Position numbers and translations under genes: made by a program
DNA from: Candidatus Woesearchaeota archaeon
GTDB taxonomy: Archaea; Nanobdellota; Nanobdellia; Woesearchaeales; 21-14-0-10-32-9
DNA length: 6,296 bases
Direction of reading: 5' to 3'
NCBI GenBank assembly: GCA_007116295.1
Contig: SKIS01000048.1
Coordinates: forward strand, 1 to 6,296
Shown: piece after piece, positions 1 to 5,237 of the stretch
Position numbering within the stretch: position 1 is the first letter of the stretch
Layout: each line of letters opens with the position of its first letter
The notes under the pieces: generated by a model
Seen by the model: only the letters and a program-made list of their open reading frames with translations
What the model was told of the DNA's origin: nothing
The model's database searches: none

Positions 1-2
1 AA

Positions 3-857
3 ATATTCTCTTTACTTATAAATTTGGCTTACGAAGATTTCAGTAAAGTCTTAGAACTCATAAATTTATCAAAGCAATTTTGTGATAATTTTTTATTTTT
101 AAATTATGAGTTAATAAGGCAAGATGAGAGAAAAAAAGTTTTGGAAAGCATAAAAACGACTAACTCTTATTTTCTATTAACTTATTCTCAAATAAAAATA
201 AAAGAATTTGATGGTCATAAAAAAATATATTTCTATAAAACAAGCAATATAAATTCGGATGATTATTTTCAAAACAAAGGAATTTACTCTGCTCCTATAA
301 TTCCTTCAAATCCTATAAGTAAGATGTCCCTTGAGGATTGGCAAAGATTTCTCAAAGAAAAAGGCTTAGGGGCTATAATAAGTGGCGGATTCATAAAAAC
401 AAAGTTCAGTGAAATAAACGATAAATCTATGAAATACTTCTTAGAAAATATAAAGAAAATAACTCGAACTGTTGCTATGAAAAACTCTTTTATGCGTAGA
501 AACATAGATATTCTATTTCCTAATTTGCTATATGATTTCAAACAAATATTTTCGTATTACAGCATAATTCTAGATGTTGAAATAGATGTTGAAGACGATT
601 TTTTAATCCAAAAAATTTCTCAAATGCAATTATTCATACAAAAATTTAGTGAAAATCAGGAAACTATATTCAAGTCTTGTAGTCTTCCTGCAAGTCAAAA
701 AATTCAGCTGGCTTTTAGTGGAAAAACGAGGTTGTTGAAAGGAGAATTTAGTGAAAGCTATTTAGTTGAATCATTTGAAAAATATGATTATTTAACTCAT
801 GCCTTTTTTAAACAGCCTAATAAAAATAATGCTGACTTGAAAAATTACTTAAAATGA
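3..857 (+). CDS. Unrecognised protein, probably 5'-truncated by the window edge
   Basis: I do not recognise this protein. The frame is open from the left edge. The only candidate start near the edge is a TTG at 24 with no Shine-Dalgarno site before it, and the first in-frame ATG is not until 324, so the gene most likely begins upstream of the window. Counted from the TTG it has 277 residues. It is Lys/Ile/Phe/Asn-rich, with alternating charged and hydrophobic stretches that suggest a soluble, mostly helical protein. There is no signal peptide, membrane segment, zinc-finger cysteine set or nucleotide-binding loop. Two cysteines are visible (C20, C219). The middle has a Gly-rich turn (GLGAIISGG, about 114-122) after a helix-like segment. 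Its stop overlaps the start of the thymidylate-synthase-like gene in an ATGA, so the two are probably co-translated and may act together. The coding call is firm from length and coupling; the function is unknown. Confidence 0.75.
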   Translation: MFSLLINLAYEDFSKVLELINLSKQFCDNFLFLNYELIRQDERKKVLESIKTTNSYFLLTYSQIKIKEFDGHKKIYFYKTSNINSDDYFQNKGIYSAPIIPSNPISKMSLEDWQRFLKEKGLGAIISGGFIKTKFSEINDKSMKYFLENIKKITRTVAMKNSFMRRNIDILFPNLLYDFKQIFSYYSIILDVEIDVEDDFLIQKISQMQLFIQKFSENQETIFKSCSLPASQKIQLAFSGKTRLLKGEFSESYLVESFEKYDYLTHAFFKQPNKNNADLKNYLK

Positions 858-1477
858 AAGCAATAGATACGTGGAAAAAAAACTTGAAAAAAGTTTGGAA
901 AGAAGGAAATGTGTATGTAGATCAAAGTAACAGAAGATGCAGGGAACTTTTAAATCAAAAAATTGTCATAAAAGAAGATTTGGAAGGGCCAATAAATTAT
1001 ATGTTAAGTAAAGATGATTGGTTTTATCCTTCTAAAAAAGAAATAACTGAGGCCGTATTAAAAAAGATTCATGTTCCTGTTTACAAATATACTTATGGTG
1101 AAAGACTTTTTAATTACAGAGAAAAACTAGATCAAATATCTCGCTTTGTTGTGCCTTTGCTTAAAGAAAAGAAAAGATCTCGAAAAGCGATCCTTTTAAC
1201 TTATGATCCTTTAAGTGACTCTGATGTGCTATTGGGTGATACTCCTTCTTTAATTTACATTAGCTTAGTTATTAGAAAAGATAAGTTATTTTTAACAGGT
1301 CATTTAAGAAGCAGTGATTTATTTTTTGGTTGGCCTGCAAATCTTTATCAGCTAAGCATAATACAAAGCTATGTGGCTCGTGAGCTTGGTGTTGAGTGTG
1401 GTGATATAACTACTTTTAGTAATAGCTTGCACATATTTGAGGATTGCGAGGACTTTTTACAAAAATTAATAAAGTAA
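854..1477 (+). CDS. Archaeal thymidylate-synthase-like protein with Ser at the catalytic Cys position
   Basis: Thymidylate synthase (ThyA fold) methylates dUMP to dTMP using methylene-tetrahydrofolate; archaeal members are short, about 200-225 aa, and this one has 207. Visible motifs in order are YTYGERL at 79-85 (the Tyr-Gly region of E. coli Y94), DQI at 93-95, SRKAI at 109-113 (phosphate-binding Arg region, with the second Arg replaced by Lys), RSSDLFFGWPANL at 152-164 and LHIF at 192-195. The spacing matches E. coli ThyA exactly from the nucleophile onward: S132, R152, S153, D155, N163 and H193 fall where C146, R166, S167, D169, N177 and H207 belong. The nucleophile is therefore Ser (TCT at 1247-1249) and Tyr209 is Phe195. 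The retained Asn163 fits dUMP rather than dCMP binding. The start overlaps the upstream stop (ATGA), with no clear Shine-Dalgarno site. The family is well supported. Whether it is an active synthase is doubtful; a binding-only or altered activity is possible. Confidence 0.85.
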   Translation: MKAIDTWKKNLKKVWKEGNVYVDQSNRRCRELLNQKIVIKEDLEGPINYMLSKDDWFYPSKKEITEAVLKKIHVPVYKYTYGERLFNYREKLDQISRFVVPLLKEKKRSRKAILLTYDPLSDSDVLLGDTPSLIYISLVIRKDKLFLTGHLRSSDLFFGWPANLYQLSIIQSYVARELGVECGDITTFSNSLHIFEDCEDFLQKLIK

Positions 1478-1485
1478 GCAATCTT

Positions 1486-1490
1486 AAGGT
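1486..1490 (+). promoter_or_regulatory. Weak Shine-Dalgarno site of the coiled-coil gene
   Basis: AAGGT lies 6 nt before the ATG at 1497. It sits in the 19-nt gap after the thymidylate-synthase-like stop, which supports this small gene being translated from the same transcript. Confidence 0.45.
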
Positions 1491-1496
1491 TATTTC

Positions 1497-1679
1497 ATGA
1501 AAGAAATTCCTAAAGTAAAAAAGATTTCTAAGGATGAGCAAATTGACATTCTTAAAAAAGAGCTTGAGAGAAAAGATAAGATAATAGAAAAGCTTCGTGA
1601 AGAAAAAGAATTACTCTTCAAATTATCTATTAAAAACACGGATAAGCTTATTCAGTCTTCTTCAAAGAAGATTGATTGA
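1497..1679 (+). CDS. Small charged coiled-coil protein, function unknown
   Basis: This is a 60-residue, highly charged protein (Lys/Glu about half of all residues) with no recognisable family. Residues about 13-45 show a heptad-like pattern of Ile/Leu spaced by charged residues (IDILKKELERKDKIIEKL), so a short parallel coiled coil is the likely structure. There is no Cys, signal peptide or membrane segment. The start at 1497 is preceded by AAGGT at 6 nt, 19 nt after the preceding gene, so it is probably the third gene of that operon. Its last 32 bases overlap the end of the convergent uracil-DNA glycosylase gene. It could be an adaptor or oligomerisation factor, but that is a guess. A chance frame in AT-rich DNA cannot be excluded, although the ribosome site, spacing and heptad pattern argue for a real gene. 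Confidence 0.55.
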   Translation: MKEIPKVKKISKDEQIDILKKELERKDKIIEKLREEKELLFKLSIKNTDKLIQSSSKKID

Positions 1680-2238
1680 GAAAATCTTTTAGTTTCAAAA
1701 AGTCTTCTTTCAAAACTTCTCTAAGCTTAGGGTTATAAAGCATGGCTGCAGGATGATAAATTGGAAAAACGTTGTAGTTTCTTATTTGTTTAATTTTTCC
1801 GTGTAGCTTTGTTATGCCTGGTATTTCTTTCATTTTGCTCACTTCAAAATTTGCCAGAACAAATTTTGTACTATAATTGCCTAGGGTGCAAATAACTTTG
1901 GGTTTTATTATGTCTATTTGATTTAAAAGATAAGGAGTGTGGTTTTCTATTTCTTCTGTCGTTGGATCTCTGTTGCTTGGGGGTCTATATTTTAATATGT
2001 TAGCTATGTAAACATCCTCTATGCTTAGTTCTATTGTCTGAAGTAATTTATCGAGCTCTTTTCCGGAGGCTCCGACAAAGGGAATTCCTAGCTCGTCTTC
2101 TTTTGCTCCGGGGGCTTCTCCTATGAATAATATGTCTGCTTTAGGGTTGCCTTTTCCAAACACTAAATTTTTAGCATTATCTTTCAAAAGCAAGTTTTCT
2201 TTCTTTATTTTTTCTTCTAACTCTTTCAAATCACTCAT
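1648..2238 (-). CDS. udg: Family 4 uracil-DNA glycosylase lacking the Fe-S cluster cysteines
   Basis: It should remove uracil (from cytosine deamination or dUTP incorporation) from DNA in base excision repair. At 196 aa its length is normal for the family. Family 4 features are clear: LVFGKGNP at 25-32, the catalytic-loop motif GEAPGAKED at 40-48, PFVGASGKELDKLL at 53-66, N80 in VYIAN, YRPPSNRDP at 84-92, and HPAA at 162-165 in the uracil/DNA-binding loop. Known family members bind a [4Fe-4S] cluster with four cysteines: two before the VFG segment, one in KCRPP and one in the following helix. By alignment these positions are K13, L16, Y84 and H100, and the only Cys, C117, sits in a core beta strand. 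The protein therefore cannot hold the usual cluster. The start is set by a TATA-like core about 26 bp upstream, giving a leaderless message. The gene is divergent from the pilin-like gene and overlaps the coiled-coil gene tail to tail. Confidence 0.95.
   Translation of the reverse strand: MSDLKELEEKIKKENLLLKDNAKNLVFGKGNPKADILFIGEAPGAKEDELGIPFVGASGKELDKLLQTIELSIEDVYIANILKYRPPSNRDPTTEEIENHTPYLLNQIDIIKPKVICTLGNYSTKFVLANFEVSKMKEIPGITKLHGKIKQIRNYNVFPIYHPAAMLYNPKLREVLKEDFLKLKDFLNQSSLKKTE
1652..1675. terminator. Hairpin between convergent genes, possible bidirectional terminator
   Basis: The stem pairs 1652-1661 with 1666-1675: TCTTCT closes over a TCAA loop with AGAAGA, extended outward by G-T, A-T, C-G and T-A pairs. 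It lies within the overlap of the two convergent coding ends. On the + strand it is followed by a short T-run (TCTTTT, 1685-1690). On the - strand, T-runs appear beyond the glycosylase stop (the complement of AAAAA at 1632-1636). Archaeal termination mainly uses T-runs, so the hairpin's role is inferred. Confidence 0.35.
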
Positions 2239-2260
2239 TTTCTACTATAAATTAGTAACC

Positions 2261-2267
2261 TTTAAAA
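2261..2267. promoter_or_regulatory. Shared TATA-like core between divergent genes
   Basis: TTTAAAA contains the palindrome TTTAAA, centred at about 2263.5. That is about 25 bp from the glycosylase ATG on the - strand and about 27 bp from the pilin-like ATG on the + strand. This is the archaeal TATA-to-start distance, so both transcripts would be leaderless. No Shine-Dalgarno site precedes either ATG, which agrees. No other good TATA candidate lies at the right distance for either gene. Confidence 0.55.
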
Positions 2268-2290
2268 ACTTGTCTTAAAATAAAAACTTT

Positions 2291-2803
2291 ATGGGTGAGG
2301 TTCAAAAAAGAGGTCAAGCCGCGCTAGAATTCTTAACTACGTATGGTTGGGCGTTTTTAGTTATACTTGTAGCTATTGCTGCTATTGCTTATGTAGGGGG
2401 GTTTGACTATGAGAGATATGTTCCTGACAGATGTAATTTTGGAGGTCAATTTAGTTGTCTTTCGAGGCAATTCGTTTTAGCTGAAGATCATGCAGCTTTT
2501 ACAGTTAGAAGTCTTTCTAATACAGATTTGGTTATAACAGACATATCTTATAGGTCTTTTCATAGTGAATCTTTCAATTCTTGTGCTCCTTGGGAAGTAG
2601 ATGATGTATCTGTGTCTGAGGGAGAAGACGTAATAATAAGGTGTTATTTTAACGCTACGGATGTAGATTATTTTAATGTTAGGGTAGATCAAAAAGCAAG
2701 GGTTTATTTGAGGATATCTCATAGGTCTGCTCAAGATTTAACTGGCTCTTTAGCTAGGAATTCTCAGGGAGAGATTTATGCTAATGTAGAGGCTCTTTCT
2801 TAA
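2291..2803 (+). CDS. Secreted pilin-like protein with class III signal peptide
   Basis: This is an archaeal type IV pilin-like protein, exported and probably assembled into, or anchored with, a surface filament. The N-terminus has a short basic leader ending KRG (6-8), then QAALEF (9-14), the prepilin-peptidase motif with Gln at +1 and Glu at +5, followed by a hydrophobic helix (about 15-37) that includes TTYGWAFLVILVAIAAIAYV. Cleavage is expected between G8 and Q9. The remaining 130 or so residues are beta-rich, with four cysteines (C48, C56, C98, C118) that could form two disulfides, and one glycosylation sequon, N121-A-T. The overall length of 170 aa is normal for such pilins. No pilus ATPase, platform protein or peptidase gene is next to it. 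The ATG has no upstream Shine-Dalgarno site and lies about 27 bp after a TATA-like core, so it is probably leaderless. Pilin family membership is strong; the type of filament is unknown. Confidence 0.88.
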   Translation: MGEVQKRGQAALEFLTTYGWAFLVILVAIAAIAYVGGFDYERYVPDRCNFGGQFSCLSRQFVLAEDHAAFTVRSLSNTDLVITDISYRSFHSESFNSCAPWEVDDVSVSEGEDVIIRCYFNATDVDYFNVRVDQKARVYLRISHRSAQDLTGSLARNSQGEIYANVEALS

Positions 2804-2818
2804 AAATATTCTTAAAAA
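2797..2818 (+). repeat. Two direct copies of TTCTTAAAAA at the end of the pilin-like gene
   Basis: TTCTTAAAAA occurs at 2797-2806, spanning the TAA stop, and again at 2809-2818, a 12-bp period. The second copy runs into the BRE of the grpE promoter. It may simply be low-complexity AT sequence; no function is claimed. No T-run terminator for the pilin-like gene is visible on the + strand here. Confidence 0.4.
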
Positions 2819-2820
2819 AA

Positions 2821-2838
2821 CGAAAACTTTATATATAA
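2821..2838 (+). promoter_or_regulatory. BRE/TATA promoter of grpE-dnaK
   Basis: CGAAAAC (2821-2827) resembles the archaeal TFB recognition element and is followed directly by TTTATATATAA (2828-2838), an excellent TATA box and the best in the window. The usual spacing of about 25-27 bp puts the transcription start near 2858-2860, leaving a leader of about 20 nt that holds the Shine-Dalgarno site. A strong basal promoter fits an abundant chaperone operon. Confidence 0.75.
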
Positions 2839-2849
2839 CTCACATGTTC

Positions 2850-2866
2850 GTTGATTTAAAGTCAAC
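2850..2866 (+). promoter_or_regulatory. 17-bp near-palindrome at the predicted grpE start site, candidate operator
   Basis: GTTGATTTAAAGTCAAC has 8-bp arms with one mismatch around a central A. It lies on the predicted transcription start, where an archaeal repressor could block polymerase. It does not resemble the bacterial CIRCE element. It could also be chance in AT-rich DNA. Confidence 0.4.
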
Positions 2867-2868
2867 AA

Positions 2869-2873
2869 GAGGT
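2869..2873 (+). promoter_or_regulatory. Shine-Dalgarno site that selects the grpE start
   Basis: GAGGT lies 7 nt before the ATG at 2881 but only 1 nt before an in-frame ATG at 2875. Ribosome spacing therefore favours the second ATG. Confidence 0.7.
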
Positions 2874-2880
2874 AATGCTT

Positions 2881-3339
2881 ATGACAAAAAAAGAATCTAA
2901 AAAATCTGAGACTCGAAAACTCAAAAACCAAATAAATGAATTAGAAAATGATTTGAAAAGAAACCATGCCGAATTTCAAAACTATAGAAACAGAGTAGAA
3001 AAAGAAAAAGAACAATTAACAAAAACAGCGAGTAAAGACCTCATAAAAAAAATGCTTCCAATCCTAGACAACTTAGAGCTAGCCTTAATAAACAACAAAA
3101 AACAAGACGACTTCACAAAAGGAGTAGAAATGATTTACGCTCAACTAATAGAAACACTAGAACAAGAAGGACTCCAAGTAATAAAAAACGAAAAATTCGA
3201 CCCAAAACTACACGAAGCAATACTAATAGAAAAAGGAGAAGAAACCAAAATAATAGAAGTACTACAAAAAGGATACATGCTAAATGACAAAGTCATAAGG
3301 CATAGCAAAATAAAACTTATGAAAGGTGATAAAAAATGA
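2881..3339 (+). CDS. grpE: GrpE, nucleotide exchange factor for DnaK
   Basis: GrpE is a homodimer that opens the DnaK nucleotide-binding domain to release ADP and so resets the chaperone cycle in the cytoplasm. Counted from 2881 it has 152 aa, at the compact end of the family. Residues about 1-50 form the long charged N-terminal helix, including AEFQNYRNRVEKEKE (30-44). KMLPILDNLELAL (57-69) and GVEMIYAQLIETLEQEGL (81-98) build the four-helix dimer bundle. FDPKLHEA (106-113) and VLQKGYMLNDKVIRHSKIKL (127-146) form the C-terminal beta domain that contacts DnaK; the usual Arg-Pro-Ala of the last motif is RHS here. A GAGGT site 7 nt upstream selects the ATG at 2881 over the in-frame ATG at 2875. 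The stop overlaps the dnaK start in an ATGA, so the two are translationally coupled. Codon use moves from mixed to strongly A-ending around 3040. Confidence 0.96.
   Translation: MTKKESKKSETRKLKNQINELENDLKRNHAEFQNYRNRVEKEKEQLTKTASKDLIKKMLPILDNLELALINNKKQDDFTKGVEMIYAQLIETLEQEGLQVIKNEKFDPKLHEAILIEKGEETKIIEVLQKGYMLNDKVIRHSKIKLMKGDKK
3324..3330 (+). promoter_or_regulatory. Strong archaeal Shine-Dalgarno site of dnaK
   Basis: AGGTGAT is a full match to the archaeal 16S rRNA tail (complement of AUCACCU) and lies 5 nt before the dnaK ATG, inside the end of grpE. It supports efficient reinitiation at the ATGA overlap. Confidence 0.75.
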
Positions 3340-5177
3340 GTAAAGTAATAGGAATAGATTTAGGAACTACATTTTCAGCAATAGCAGTAATGGAAGGAGG
3401 AAAACCAGTAATAATACCAAGCGAAGAAGGAGACAGAACAACTCCTAGCGTGGTAAGCATAACAGAAGAAGGAGAAAGACTGGTTGGAAGCACAGCAAGA
3501 AATCAAGCAATAATAAACCCAGAACACACAGTACGAAGCATAAAAAGACACATGGGTGAAGACTACTCAGTAAAAATACACGGAAAAGACTACTCTCCAC
3601 AAGAAATAAGTGCAATTATACTACAAAAAATTAAAAGAGATGCAGAAAACTACTTAGGACAAAAAGTAGACAAAGCAGTAATAACAGTACCTGCCTATTT
3701 CAGCGATAGCCAAAGACAAGCAACAAAAGACGCTGGAAAAATAGCAGGACTAGAAGTTCTAAGAATAATAAACGAACCAACAGCAGCAAGTCTAGCATAC
3801 GGACTTGAAAAACAAACAGAACAAACAGTACTAGTCTTTGACTTTGGAGGAGGAACATTTGATGTATCCATACTAGAACTAGGCGACGGTGTGTTTGAAG
3901 TAAAAGCAACAAACGGAGACAACCACTTAGGAGGAGATGACGTAGATGAAATAATAATAGACTACTTAGCAGAAAAATTCAAAAAAGAAAACGGAGTAGA
4001 CCTAAGAGAAGATAAAACAAGCTACCAAAGACTAAAAGAAGCAGCAGAAAAAGCTAAAATAGAGCTGAGCACAAAACTAAAAACAAACATAAACTTGCCG
4101 TTTATAACAGCAACAGACAAAGGACCAAAACATCTAAACGAAGAACTTTCAAGAGCAAAATTCGAAAGTCTAATACAAGACATACTAAAAAGACTAGAAA
4201 CACCAACAAAACAAGCACTAAAAGATGCAAACATGAAAGCATCAGAAGTACACAAAATAATATTTGTAGGTGGAAGCACAAGAATACCTGCGGTGCAAAA
4301 ACTAGTAGAAGAATTAACTGGCAAAAAAGGAGACAAATCAGTAAACCCTGATGAAGCAGTAGCACTGGGCGCTGCAATACAAGGAGGAATACTGGCAGGG
4401 GACGTAAAAGACGTACTACTACTAGACGTAACACCTCTAAGTCTGGGAATAGAAACACTAGGAGGAGTAATGACTTCTATAATAGAAAAAAACACAACTA
4501 TTCCAACAAAGAAAAGCAAAGTATTTAGCACAGCAGAAGACAACCAAAACTCAGTAACCATACATGTACTTCAAGGAGAAAGGTCTATGGCTGCAGACAA
4601 CAAAAGCATGGGGAGATTCGACTTAGTAGGAATACCGCCTGCGCCAAGAGGAGTACCTCAAATAGAAGTAACATTTGACATAGACGCAAACGGAATAGTA
4701 AACGTAAGTGCAAAAGATCTTGGAACTGGAAAAGAGCAGAAAATAAAGATAACAAGCACAACAAATCTTTCAGAAGAAGAAATAGAAAAGATGAAACAAG
4801 ACGCAGAAAAAAACTCTGCAGAAGACGAAAAGAAAAGAAAAGAAATAGAAACAATAAACAAAGCAGACAGCACGGTTTACAGCACAGAAAATATGCTAAA
4901 AGAGTTCAAAGAAAAAGCAGACAGTAAAAAATTAGAAGCTGTCCAAAAAGAAATAGATGAACTAAAAAAGCTGCTGGAAGCTGAGAAAAAAGACATCGAA
5001 AAAATAGAAAAACAAACAGAAGCAGTAAATAAAAAACTTCAAGAAATCAGCACCGAGATGTACCAAAAAGCAGCTCAAGAAAACAAAGAAACATCATCAA
5101 AAAAAGAAGATGAAGAAGACGTTGTAGATGCTGAATACGAAGAAGTAAAAGAAGATAAAGAAAAGAGCAAAAAATAG
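3336..5177 (+). CDS. dnaK: DnaK (Hsp70) ATP-dependent chaperone
   Basis: DnaK binds exposed hydrophobic peptides and releases them in an ATP cycle driven by DnaJ and GrpE. This copy is complete at 613 aa. The ATPase domain carries IGIDLGTTFSAIAV (5-18), INEPTAASLAYG (145-156), VFDFGGGTFDVSILE (167-181) and IIFVGGSTRIPAVQKLV (308-324). The interdomain linker is DVLLLDVTPLSLGIET (359-374). The substrate-binding beta domain follows, with NTTIPTK (386-392), FSTAEDNQ (397-404) and VLQGER (411-416), then a Lys/Glu-rich helical lid and an acidic tail, DVVDAEYEEVK (595-605), ending in a Lys-rich extension. Between SIKR (68-71) and the AVITVPAYF segment (114-122) it lacks the insert of about 24 residues found in proteobacterial DnaK, so it is of the Gram-positive/archaeal type. 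Codon use is extreme (AAC, GAC, TAC, ATA, CTA, AGA), as expected for high expression. It is coupled to grpE and followed by a terminator hairpin. Confidence 0.99.
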   Translation: MSKVIGIDLGTTFSAIAVMEGGKPVIIPSEEGDRTTPSVVSITEEGERLVGSTARNQAIINPEHTVRSIKRHMGEDYSVKIHGKDYSPQEISAIILQKIKRDAENYLGQKVDKAVITVPAYFSDSQRQATKDAGKIAGLEVLRIINEPTAASLAYGLEKQTEQTVLVFDFGGGTFDVSILELGDGVFEVKATNGDNHLGGDDVDEIIIDYLAEKFKKENGVDLREDKTSYQRLKEAAEKAKIELSTKLKTNINLPFITATDKGPKHLNEELSRAKFESLIQDILKRLETPTKQALKDANMKASEVHKIIFVGGSTRIPAVQKLVEELTGKKGDKSVNPDEAVALGAAIQGGILAGDVKDVLLLDVTPLSLGIETLGGVMTSIIEKNTTIPTKKSKVFSTAEDNQNSVTIHVLQGERSMAADNKSMGRFDLVGIPPAPRGVPQIEVTFDIDANGIVNVSAKDLGTGKEQKIKITSTTNLSEEEIEKMKQDAEKNSAEDEKKRKEIETINKADSTVYSTENMLKEFKEKADSKKLEAVQKEIDELKKLLEAEKKDIEKIEKQTEAVNKKLQEISTEMYQKAAQENKETSSKKEDEEDVVDAEYEEVKEDKEKSKK

Positions 5178-5198
5178 GTTTAATCAACCTATTTTTTT
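5169..5198 (+). terminator. Hairpin plus T-tract after dnaK
   Basis: A perfect 12-bp stem pairs 5169-5180 with 5186-5197 around the 5-nt loop TAATC. The left arm contains the dnaK stop codon. The right arm ends in seven T (5192-5198), and a GC pair can extend the stem past one bulged T. It looks like an intrinsic terminator, and the T7 run alone would act in archaea. It would separate dnaK from dnaJ or reduce read-through. Confidence 0.75.
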
Positions 5199-5200
5199 GC

Positions 5201-5215
5201 CCAAAGCTTTATTTA
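5201..5215 (+). promoter_or_regulatory. Candidate dnaJ promoter (BRE/TATA)
   Basis: CCAAAGC (5201-5207) followed by TTTATTTA (5208-5215) resembles BRE plus TATA. The TATA centre is about 26 bp before the dnaJ ATG, which predicts a leaderless transcript; no Shine-Dalgarno site precedes that ATG. Confidence 0.6.
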
Positions 5216-5237
5216 CTAGCATCAAAACCCATTCAAA

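Noticed and set aside
14..23. TATA-like CTTATAAAT near the left edge as a promoter for the first gene
   Set aside because: It abuts the TTG at 24 instead of lying about 26 bp upstream of a start, and the reading frame is open through it, so it is probably coding sequence.
284..541. Antisense frame opposite the first gene
   Set aside because: It lies wholly within a longer, coupled + strand gene and has no start context or recognisable motif.
2293..2300. GGGTGAGG just after the pilin-like ATG as a Shine-Dalgarno site
   Set aside because: It is inside the gene and the next in-frame ATG would remove the signal peptide; the leaderless start fits better.
2477..2734. Antisense frame opposite the pilin-like gene
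   Set aside because: The + strand protein has a clear signal peptide and conserved layout; the antisense translation has no recognisable feature.
2804..2880. Bacterial CIRCE heat-shock element upstream of grpE
   Set aside because: No TTAGCACTC-type inverted repeat with a 9-bp spacer is present; only the different 17-bp near-palindrome is seen.
4022..4561. Long antisense frames opposite dnaK (also 3695-3922, 4102-4458 and 4585-4873)
   Set aside because: They are Leu/Phe/Ser/Val-rich low-complexity translations caused by the A-rich codons of dnaK, with no ribosome site or family motif.
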